From CAZNEZ01 sp964572475 (GTDB lineage: Bacteria; Bacillota; Clostridia; Lachnospirales; Lachnospiraceae), in contig CAZNEZ010000026.1 in NCBI GenBank assembly GCA_964572475.1, forward strand, positions 1-29,982: a DNA stretch of 29,982 nucleotides, written 5' to 3'. Below the pieces are notes generated by a model. It was not told the origin of the DNA. It saw nothing but the letters and a program-made list of their open reading frames with translations, and ran no database searches. The stretch's first letter is position 1; the number at the start of each line of letters is the position of its first letter. This document shows positions 24,174-29,982 of the stretch, in pieces. Both the position numbers and the translations under genes were made by a program.

Positions 24174-25624
24174 AGGTTGAAAATCTGACTATTTCATTTA
24201 ATAAAAATGTAGTAGTAAATAATGTTTCTTTTGAAATAAATACTAAGACTGACGGCTCTTCTAATATTGAAGGGATAGTTGGGGAATCAGGTTCCGGCAA
24301 AACTATGACGGCATTAGCGATTGCTGGATTATTGCCTGAAAATGCCAAGTGTACGGGAAAAATATGGATTGATAATATACTAATTAGTGAACTCCCATAC
24401 AATGAACGTAAAAAGCTTAGTGGGAATCGCATATCTATGATATTTCAGGAGCCTATGACCTCTTTAAATCCAGTATATCCAGTCGGAATGCAGGTTGAGG
24501 AGATGCTTGTTTTACATTCTGAAATGACAAAGGAAGAAAGAAAAAAAAGAGTTATAGATATATTTACGGAGGTAGAACTACAAGAACCACAGCTAGTATA
24601 TGACAAATATCCTCATGAATTATCTGGCGGTATGAGACAAAGGGTGATGATAGCAATTGCGCTCATCTGTGAACCTGAGTTAATACTGGCAGATGAACCC
24701 ACAACGGCGCTGGATGCAGATACGGAGAAGCAAATAGTAAGTCTGCTTTTGAAGATTAACAAAGAACATAAGACGGCTATACTATTTATCTCTCATAATC
24801 TGGGATTAATTAAAAAAATCTGTAAAAATGTACTAGTAATGTACAAAGGAAATATTGAAGAATCAGGAAGTACAGAATACATTTTTGAAAATCCACAAAA
24901 AGAATATACAAGAAAACTGATAGATTCAATTAAAAAAGATAAAAAGAAAATACTGCCTAATGAAAATGATTTTTTGCTTGAAGTAAGGAATCTTAGTATC
25001 TATTATTATGAAAAAGGCAAGGGTTTGTGGGCTAAGAAGAGAAAACATTATCTTACCAATAATCTTAATATTGAAGTCAGAGAAGGCGAAATAGTAGGGA
25101 TTCTTGGAAAGAGTGGCTGTGGAAAGACTACACTTCTTAAGGCTATTCTGGGTTTACATCCGTTGTATGAAGGAGAAATAATACACAATTCTAAGATGCC
25201 ACAGATGATATTTCAGGATCCTTTTTCATCATTAAATCCAACGAGAAAGGTTTCATGGATACTTGAAGAACCACTTAGAATCAACACCAGGTTAAATAAA
25301 GCAGAACGTCAGAACAGAGTTGTAGAAACTCTTAAGAAGGTAGGTCTGGATTCTAAATATGCAGATAGATTTCCACGCGAATTAAGTGGTGGACAGAGGC
25401 AGAGAGTAAGTATAGCCTTATCCTTAATTTTAGGCTCTAAATTAGTGGTAGCAGATGAACCGGTGTCGGCATTAGATGTTACAGTACAAAAACAGATAAT
25501 GGAATTACTTTTAGAACTTCAACATGAACTTGGACTTACAATAATATTTATTTCCCACGATAGAAATGTTATGCAGAAAATGTGTGATAGAGTACTTGAG
25601 TGGAAAGAAATATCGAATATTTAA
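24167..25624 (+). CDS. fused double ATPase of a peptide-type ABC transporter (DppD-DppF fusion)
   Basis: A 485-residue protein with two complete ABC domains. Domain 1 (about 1-265): Walker A GESGSGKT (39-46), FQEPMTSLNPV, LSGGMRQR, Walker B LILADEPTTALDAD and switch His. Domain 2 (about 266-485): Walker A GKSGCGKT (314-321), FQDPFSSLNP, LSGGQRQR, LVVADEPVSALD and ISHD. Dpp/Opp systems usually have two separate ATPases, so this single chain supplies both sites (compare GsiA). The C-terminal substrate-linked extension of separate DppF-type proteins is cut short: the protein ends soon after the second switch His. It overlaps the permease gene by 7 bases and ends the operon. Confidence 0.93.
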   Translation: MLKVENLTISFNKNVVVNNVSFEINTKTDGSSNIEGIVGESGSGKTMTALAIAGLLPENAKCTGKIWIDNILISELPYNERKKLSGNRISMIFQEPMTSLNPVYPVGMQVEEMLVLHSEMTKEERKKRVIDIFTEVELQEPQLVYDKYPHELSGGMRQRVMIAIALICEPELILADEPTTALDADTEKQIVSLLLKINKEHKTAILFISHNLGLIKKICKNVLVMYKGNIEESGSTEYIFENPQKEYTRKLIDSIKKDKKKILPNENDFLLEVRNLSIYYYEKGKGLWAKKRKHYLTNNLNIEVREGEIVGILGKSGCGKTTLLKAILGLHPLYEGEIIHNSKMPQMIFQDPFSSLNPTRKVSWILEEPLRINTRLNKAERQNRVVETLKKVGLDSKYADRFPRELSGGQRQRVSIALSLILGSKLVVADEPVSALDVTVQKQIMELLLELQHELGLTIIFISHDRNVMQKMCDRVLEWKEISNI

Positions 25625-25689
25625 AAAATATATGTTAAGTTTTGTAATATTTTGTCCGATAAAGTATATACGAAAATGAAAAATAATTC

Positions 25690-25718
25690 TTGAAACTCTA
25701 TTTAAAATGAGTTATACT
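25690..25718 (+). promoter_or_regulatory. promoter of the small unknown gene
   Basis: TTGAAA (25690-25695), 17 bases, TATACT (25713-25718). It overlaps an upstream in-frame ATG at 25707, showing that ATG is not the start and supporting ATG 25749. Confidence 0.65.
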
Positions 25719-25748
25719 TTAGAAGTCTTACAGAAAGAAGGTGATGGC

Positions 25749-26153
25749 ATGGGAATATCTGGCATAGGTGGCGGGATATATGATTTCAATTCTATTAGAT
25801 TGAATAATATACCAGTTGTTCAAACTGATGATGGTTCGGTAAAAAAGATTGGTCTGAATAGCACACTTGATAATCAGGATTCACAAGCACTCACTGAACA
25901 GCAACAACCTTCTAACTATCAGGATAGAACAGTTAACACTAAGGATGCAGTAGAAACAGCTAGTTATGCATTGAGTGCAGATAAGAGTTTAATAGGCTCT
26001 GACAGCGATATAGAATCACTTGATATTCAAAAAGCAATCTCTAATATGAAGAAGGATAGTATCTTACAGGAATATTCCTTTTTTGTACAAGATGTTAATA
26101 GTCTTACAGGTATTAACACAGAAGATGGTTCTGTTGTTAGAAAGACAAGATAG
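25749..26153 (+). CDS. small hypothetical protein
   Basis: No family recognised. The 134-residue protein has no membrane segment or signal peptide. It begins with a Gly/Ile-rich stretch (M-G-I-S-G-I-G-G-G), continues through a polar Gln/Asn/Asp-rich middle that is probably disordered, and ends with a likely amphipathic helix (about 90-115: D-I-Q-K-A-I-S-N-M-K-K-D). This layout resembles small secretion- or motility-related proteins of motile Firmicutes, but that is only an impression; no motility gene is in the window. Start choice: GAAGGTGA (25737-25744) precedes ATG 25749, and a promoter covers the alternative ATG 25707. Terminator at 26216. Confidence 0.65.
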   Translation: MGISGIGGGIYDFNSIRLNNIPVVQTDDGSVKKIGLNSTLDNQDSQALTEQQQPSNYQDRTVNTKDAVETASYALSADKSLIGSDSDIESLDIQKAISNMKKDSILQEYSFFVQDVNSLTGINTEDGSVVRKTR

Positions 26154-26215
26154 TTATTAGCACAAGATATTTCAGCTCACCAGCAATGATATCAATGTGT
26201 TTATATATTTAGTAG

Positions 26216-26243
26216 ATGCGAAGCTATTATTAGCTTCGCATTT
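26216..26243 (+). terminator. hairpin after the small unknown gene
   Basis: A perfect 11-bp stem (ATGCGAAGCTA / TAGCTTCGCAT) with loop TTAT, followed by only a short T-run (TTTACAC). Likely a terminator, though the tail is weak. Confidence 0.65.
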
Positions 26244-26305
26244 ACACTATTATAAGAAACTATGAATACGCAGTATGTGAGATATTCACAGGAAAGAAGT
26301 ACATT

Positions 26306-27040
26306 ATGAATTATATGATTACACTCCAATATGAAGGAACAAAATATGCAGGTTGGCAGAAACAAGGCAATACTGACAATACAATTCAAGGAAAATTAGA
26401 AGCAGTCCTTAGCAAAATGACAGGAGAAGATATCGAAGTATTCGGTTCTGGCAGAACAGATGAAGGAGTGCATGCTCTTAAACAAATTGCAAATTTTCAT
26501 ACAGATATGGAAACAACAGATAGTGAAATTAGAAATTATCTCAATAGATATTTACCAGATGATATAGCAGTTATTGATGTAACTGAGGCTGATGAGAGGT
26601 TTCATAGCAGACTTAATGCAAAAAGTAAGATATATTGTTACCGAATTGGTAAAGCAAATGCCAAGAATATATTTGAAAGAAAGTTTATATATCAGTATGA
26701 GAAGAAACTTGATGTTGCTAAGATGCAAAAAGCAGCTAAACTTTTGGTAGGTACTCATGATTTTAAGAGCTTTTGTAATAATAAGAAGATGAAAAAATCA
26801 ACGGTAAGAACGCTCTATTCTGTAACGGTACAGGATATGAAAGGTGAGATTAAAATATATCTGCATGGAGATGGATTTTTATATAATATGGTTAGAATTA
26901 TTGTTGGAACGCTAATCGAGATAGGCCAAGGAGAACGTGAAGCAGAGGAGATTACTAAAATTATTGAAGCTGCATCAAGAGAAGAGGCTGGATTTACTGC
27001 ACCTAGTAAAGGTCTTACATTAATGGACGTACAATACTAG
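26306..27040 (+). CDS. truA: tRNA pseudouridine(38-40) synthase
   Basis: A 244-residue cytoplasmic enzyme converting uridines 38-40 in the tRNA anticodon arm to pseudouridine. The start MITLQYEGTKYAGWQ follows the family; catalytic Asp52 lies in GSGRTDEGVHA. Further family blocks are HDFKSFCN and the C-terminal FLYNMVRIIVGTLIEIGQG. The length is normal. GGAAAG (26291-26296) lies 9 bases before the ATG; a second ATG at codon 4 is less likely. No clear promoter or terminator is visible on either side. Confidence 0.96.
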   Translation: MNYMITLQYEGTKYAGWQKQGNTDNTIQGKLEAVLSKMTGEDIEVFGSGRTDEGVHALKQIANFHTDMETTDSEIRNYLNRYLPDDIAVIDVTEADERFHSRLNAKSKIYCYRIGKANAKNIFERKFIYQYEKKLDVAKMQKAAKLLVGTHDFKSFCNNKKMKKSTVRTLYSVTVQDMKGEIKIYLHGDGFLYNMVRIIVGTLIEIGQGEREAEEITKIIEAASREEAGFTAPSKGLTLMDVQY

Positions 27041-27121
27041 GAATATAGTACTAAAGGCATAGAATTAAAAACGATAGAGTTATTCATCTATTTAATATTA
27101 GTATAATTAGGAGAAAATGCT

Positions 27122-28114
27122 ATGAAATGTGTATCAATCGGGGAAATAATGCTTAGGCTATCAACATTTGGGAATCAGAGGTTCTCGCAGGCAGCAGGCT
27201 TTGAGGCGTGCTATGGCGGGGGTGAGGCTAATGTAGCAGCTTCACTTGCAATATTGGGACATGATTCGTCATATGTTACGAAGCTTCCTGACAATCCCAT
27301 TGGAAGAGCAGCAGAGGCTTATCTTCGCAAGTCAGATGTTAATACAAAGCATATTGTTTATGGAGGAAACAGACTCGGAATCTATTATCTTGAAAAAGGT
27401 GCATCTATGAGAAACTCTAAGGTGGTATATGACAGAGCAGATTCAGCTATGGCAAATGCATTAGTGGAAGAGTTTGATTATAATGCAGTTCTAGATAATG
27501 TGGATTGGCTGCATACCTCAGGAATTACGGCTGGAATAAGCACAAATGGTGCAGATATTACTAAGAGATTCGTAAAAGAAGCACACAAACGAGGGATAAA
27601 AGTATCGTTTGATGTCAATTTTAGAAGCAAATTATGGTCAATAGAAGAGGCCAGAAAAGTTATTCCAGAGATTATGCAGTATGTAGATGTTTGCTTTGCA
27701 GGCCCTATGGATGCACAAAAGATTCTGGGATGCACAGGTAAAGATGATAAAGAATTGTTTGAAAATATGGCTAAATGTTATGGTATCAGATATATTATAT
27801 GTTCACACAGGCAAAATATATCGGCATCAGATAATGTTTATTGTGCATCAATATATGATTCGGAAAAGAATAGATTTGTGGATTCAAAATGTTATGATAT
27901 CAGAATTGTTGATAGAGTTGGAGGAGGAGATGCATTGGCAGCAGGAGTTATCTCAGAACTTATGCAAGATTATGAGAATCCGCAATATGCTATTGAGTTT
28001 GGAACGGCTGCATCAGCATTTAAGCATACAATAGAAGGAGACATTAATCTTGCTGAGCGCAGCGAGGTAATAGAACTTATGAATAAACGTGAAAATATGG
28101 ATATTGTTAGATAA
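27122..28114 (+). CDS. kdgK: PfkB-family sugar kinase, probably 2-keto-3-deoxygluconate kinase
   Basis: A 330-residue ribokinase-fold kinase. N-terminal GEIMLRLS and GGGEANVAASLAILG form the sugar site; YYLEKGASMRNSKVVYDR is close to the KDG-kinase pattern; the C-terminal VDRVGGGDALAAG carries catalytic Asp270 and the anion hole. KDG kinase makes 2-keto-3-deoxy-6-phosphogluconate in pectin and uronate breakdown, which would fit a pectin-using gut anaerobe; other PfkB substrates remain possible. AGGAGA (27109-27114) precedes the ATG. No KDPG aldolase or uronate gene is adjacent. Structured element B begins immediately after the stop. Confidence 0.82.
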   Translation: MKCVSIGEIMLRLSTFGNQRFSQAAGFEACYGGGEANVAASLAILGHDSSYVTKLPDNPIGRAAEAYLRKSDVNTKHIVYGGNRLGIYYLEKGASMRNSKVVYDRADSAMANALVEEFDYNAVLDNVDWLHTSGITAGISTNGADITKRFVKEAHKRGIKVSFDVNFRSKLWSIEEARKVIPEIMQYVDVCFAGPMDAQKILGCTGKDDKELFENMAKCYGIRYIICSHRQNISASDNVYCASIYDSEKNRFVDSKCYDIRIVDRVGGGDALAAGVISELMQDYENPQYAIEFGTAASAFKHTIEGDINLAERSEVIELMNKRENMDIVR

Positions 28115-28204
28115 TAGTGTGAAAAATGAATCCTTCACGTGCAGCTTTCTGTCTGCATGTTGCCTGACACAAAGTCTAGTATGCATAAAGTGCAGTGCAG
28201 ATTA
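28115..28204 (+). ncRNA. copy B of the dispersed ~90-nt structured element
   Basis: It begins directly after the kdgK-like stop and aligns without gaps to 16268-16357. Helix 1: 28117-28123 with 28134-28140 (GTGTGAA / TTCACGT). Helix 2: 28182-28186 with 28195-28199 (TGCAT / GTGCA). No gene starts just downstream, which argues against a riboswitch that only controls the next gene. It may be a 3' UTR structure, a processed small RNA or a repeat. Confidence 0.5.
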
Positions 28205-28266
28205 AGGTTAACTATTAATATAAAAACGATATAAAAATGGTTAAGTGAAAAAATTGTAAAAAATAA

Positions 28267-28295
28267 TTGACAATAAATTTTGTTTATTGTATAAT
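28267..28295 (+). promoter_or_regulatory. strong consensus promoter of tRNA-Gln
   Basis: Perfect TTGACA (28267-28272), 17 bases, perfect TATAAT (28290-28295). The expected start near 28302 is about 13 bases before the tRNA. Confidence 0.92.
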
Positions 28296-28314
28296 GTGCT
28301 TTGTCGTCAGACAT

Positions 28315-28386
28315 TGGCCCATCGCCAAACGGTAAGGCACTGGACTCTGACTCCAGCATCTCCAGGTTCGAATCCTGGTGGGCCAG
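28315..28386 (+). tRNA. tRNA-Gln (anticodon CUG)
   Basis: A full cloverleaf of 72 bases. Acceptor TGGCCCA pairs with TGGGCCA; the anticodon arm is CTGGA-CTCTGAC-TCCAG, placing CTG at 34-36; the T-loop is GGTTCGAATCC. G is the discriminator and CCA is not encoded. U at position 1 is typical of bacterial tRNA-Gln. It reads CAG. It is a single gene with its own consensus promoter and terminator. Confidence 0.97.
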
Positions 28387-28393
28387 TTATATA

Positions 28394-28427
28394 ATGGACT
28401 GTTACAGTTTGTAACAGTCCATTTTGT
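28394..28427 (+). terminator. terminator of tRNA-Gln
   Basis: A perfect 12-bp stem (ATGGACTGTTAC / GTAACAGTCCAT) with a 5-base loop, followed by TTTGTTT. Confidence 0.93.
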
Positions 28428-28432
28428 TTCAC

Positions 28433-28462
28433 TTGATAGTGGAAAATACGCAGCAATATAGA
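28433..28462 (+). promoter_or_regulatory. possible promoter feeding the 88-bp repeat
   Basis: TTGATA (28433-28438), 18 bases, TATAGA (28457-28462). The -10 is inside repeat unit 1 and the -35 just outside it, so only the first unit would have both boxes. A start near 28469 would place the two unit hairpins at the very 5' end of the RNA. Confidence 0.3.
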
Positions 28463-28711
28463 GCATTTAAGAAGAATACGAAGTATTCTTCCAAGTGTTC
28501 ACGCCGGTGAACACTTTTTTCCATAAAAGGGAAATACGCAGCAATATAGAGCATTTAAGAAGAATACGAAGTATTCTTCCAAGTGTNNNNNNNNNNNNNN
28601 NNNNNNNNNNNNNNNNNNNNNNNNNNNNNNNNNNNNNNNNNNNNNNNNNNNNNNNNNNNNNNNNNNNNNNNNNNNNNNNNNNNNNNTCACGCCGGTGAAC
28701 ACTTTTTTCCA
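28444..28711 (+). repeat. 88-bp tandem repeat with terminator-like hairpins, interrupted by a gap
   Basis: Unit 1 is 28444-28531; unit 2 begins at 28532, is identical for 55 bases (28532-28586), and resumes after the gap at 28687-28711 exactly where unit 1 continues. Each unit holds hairpin 1 (GAAGAATAC-GAA-GTATTCTTC, 28471-28491) and hairpin 2 (AAGTGTTCAC-GCCG-GTGAACACTT, 28493-28516) followed by TTTT, a terminator shape. The true copy number is hidden by the gap. The array lies between the tRNA terminator and the ComEC-like gene. Confidence 0.85.
28587..28686. other. assembly gap (100 N)
   Basis: Exactly 100 N, a standard placeholder for unknown length. The flanks fit one continuous 88-bp unit, so the assembler probably broke in the repeat. 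Confidence 0.98.
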
Positions 28712-28727
28712 AGAAAGGAATGACACT

Positions 28728-29879
28728 ATGAAATACACTAAAATAGTCAATTGGATATTTAGCATCTTTTTTATTTTTGGGGCAGTCGGATATATAGATG
28801 TACTTCCACTTGCAGGAACTCTTCTTATTATAGGCATATTATTCTTACCTCCACTTACTGATAGGATAAAAAGGAGTCGCTTGAGTTTTCTTAGTGGGTT
28901 GAGAATTACAGCCATTTTGATATTCCTAGTGGTTGCATCTGTATTATTTCATAACAATGAATCTAAACTGAATGAGCAAAATGAAAAAGAGTCTAGTGAA
29001 TCCAGTGAGACTATCAGTACAACTGAGAGTGGAAATAAAGATGAAACCAATAATACTAGTGGAACTGCATTGGATTTTAAAGATGTAACAACTAAAGATG
29101 AAGCAGCAGTTACCGGAAATACTTCTGTTCTTAAGATACACTTTATTGATGTAGGACAGGGAGACTGTACTCTTATCGAATCAGATGGTAAATATATGCT
29201 TGTAGATGCTGGAAATAACAAGGATAGTGATAACATAGTTAATTATTTAAAGAGTCAGGGAGTTAAAAGTCTTGAGTATGTTATAGGAACTCATCCCCAT
29301 GCAGATCATATTGGCTCTCTTGATACAGTAATTGAAAGCTTTGAGATTGGCAAAGTCATTATGCCAAATGTAGCATCTAATACAAAGACATTTGAGGAAG
29401 TGCTTACTGCAATTGATAGTAAAGGTCTTAACATTACAGCACCTAAGGTTGGAGACATATATGCACTGGGAATGGCTAAATTCACAATAATTGGCCCTAA
29501 TGGAGAATTTGGTGAGGACTTAAACAATTGGTCTGTTGGGATTAAACTTATAAATGGTAATAACAGTATTGTGATGTGTGGTGATGCAGAAAGCAAGGGT
29601 GAAGAAGCTATAATTAAAACAGGTATTGACTTAAAGGCTGATGTGCTTAAGGTGGGACATCATGGTTCAAAGACCTCTACTTCAGATGAATTTCTAAAGG
29701 CAGTTTCGCCAACTACGGCTGTTATTTGTGTCGGAACTGGTAATATGTATGGTCATCCTGCGGATATTACGATGAATAAACTTAAGAATAAGGGAATTAG
29801 TCTATATAGAACTGATAATAATGGTACTGTTATAATGACATCAGATGGAAATAAAATCACATTTGTAAGTGAAAAATAG
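28728..29879 (+). CDS. membrane-anchored ComEC/Rec2-like metallo-beta-lactamase-fold hydrolase
   Basis: A 383-residue protein. Two or three N-terminal hydrophobic segments (about 5-75) lead to a Ser/Glu/Thr-rich linker (80-125), then the hydrolase domain: FIDVGQGDC, THPHADHIG (metal ligands His189, His191, Asp193, His194), MCGDAE, KVGHHGSKTS and YGHPAD. This resembles the C-terminal domain of ComEC as found in stand-alone extracellular proteins; some act as nucleases or phosphodiesterases, and the substrate is unknown. It lacks the ComEC channel. AAAGGAA (28714-28720) lies 7 bases before ATG 28728, which is preferred over an in-frame codon inside the repeat. The leader is the hairpin array. 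Confidence 0.87.
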   Translation: MKYTKIVNWIFSIFFIFGAVGYIDVLPLAGTLLIIGILFLPPLTDRIKRSRLSFLSGLRITAILIFLVVASVLFHNNESKLNEQNEKESSESSETISTTESGNKDETNNTSGTALDFKDVTTKDEAAVTGNTSVLKIHFIDVGQGDCTLIESDGKYMLVDAGNNKDSDNIVNYLKSQGVKSLEYVIGTHPHADHIGSLDTVIESFEIGKVIMPNVASNTKTFEEVLTAIDSKGLNITAPKVGDIYALGMAKFTIIGPNGEFGEDLNNWSVGIKLINGNNSIVMCGDAESKGEEAIIKTGIDLKADVLKVGHHGSKTSTSDEFLKAVSPTTAVICVGTGNMYGHPADITMNKLKNKGISLYRTDNNGTVIMTSDGNKITFVSEK

Positions 29880-29883
29880 AAAA

Positions 29884-29934
29884 GAAAAAACATTGTAAAA
29901 GAAAAAACATTGTAAAAGAAAAAACATTAGAAAA
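29884..29934 (+). repeat. 17-bp tandem repeat after the last gene
   Basis: GAAAAAACATTGTAAAA occurs twice exactly (29884-29900, 29901-29917) and a third time with two changes (29918-29934). No gene or terminator was recognised from here to the window end. Confidence 0.9.
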
Positions 29935-29982
29935 GATAATATGAAGTGACCTCACAATTGTAGTTTCGTGGATTTACCTGTA

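Noticed and set aside
20879..25624. Nickel importer serving the hydrogenases
   Set aside because: The hydrogenases here are [FeFe] type and need no nickel, and the binding protein shows no nickel-specific motif I can name.
25707..25748. Upstream ATG start for the small unknown gene
   Set aside because: It has no ribosome site and lies within a TTGAAA-17-TATACT promoter; ATG 25749 has a good site.
28444..28711. CRISPR array
   Set aside because: The repeats are 88 bp, directly adjacent with no unique spacers, and no cas genes are present.
28499..28915. Open frame on the minus strand running through the repeat and gap
   Set aside because: It is open only because N bases are untranslated; the 88-bp unit is not a multiple of three, and the ComEC-like gene covers the other strand.

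Overview
The window comes from a low-GC, anaerobic Firmicute, most likely Lachnospiraceae, possibly near Lachnospira/Eubacterium eligens. This is inferred from AT-rich codon use, strong AGGAGG-type ribosome sites, a type III glutamine synthetase, two [FeFe] hydrogenases, a class B sortase and a 2-keto-3-deoxygluconate kinase. A run of exactly 100 N (28587-28686) shows it is a draft or metagenome scaffold.

Layout. 65-4914: a four-gene surface operon (C39-like peptidase, NAGPA-type phosphodiester glycosidase, unknown anchored protein, sortase B) ending in a clear terminator. 4960-7151: glnN with its own terminator. 7193-8250: a CaCA-family antiporter. 8251-8567: a gene-free stretch rich in inverted repeats. 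8568-12207: zinc-ribbon protein, TPM-domain protein, cyclophilin, and a HAD phosphatase followed in the same frame, after one TGA, by a GNAT domain. 12218-12892 (minus): anchored protein of unknown function. 13147-18444: hydrogenase cluster made of a [2Fe-2S] thioredoxin-like protein, a PAS-containing putative sensory [FeFe] hydrogenase, a SpoIIE-type phosphatase, a structured intergenic element, a group B-like [FeFe] hydrogenase and a YesL-family membrane protein. 18541-19911 (minus): AI-2E-family transporter. 20092-20760: permuted papain-fold hydrolase. 20879-25624: peptide/nickel-type ABC transporter with both ATPases fused. 25749-26153: small unknown protein. 26306-28114: truA and a kdgK-like kinase. 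28315-28386: tRNA-Gln(CUG). 28444-28711: an 88-bp tandem repeat carrying terminator-like hairpins, interrupted by the gap. 28728-29879: ComEC-like metallo-beta-lactamase-fold protein.

How the genes work together. The hydrogenase cluster looks like a sensing and output unit: a probable H2/redox-sensing hydrogenase overlaps a phosphatase gene and lies directly before a second, probably catalytic, hydrogenase. The surface operon suggests cell-envelope processing, but no sortase substrate is encoded in the window.

Most notable non-coding signals. (1) A ~90-nt element occurs twice (16268-16357 and 28115-28204). The copies align without gaps at about 68% identity, most differences are transitions, and two helices are kept by compensatory or wobble changes. 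I do not recognise it and regard it as the best candidate for an undescribed structured RNA or small dispersed repeat. (2) The 88-bp terminator-bearing tandem repeat upstream of the last gene. (3) The HAD-TGA-GNAT arrangement.
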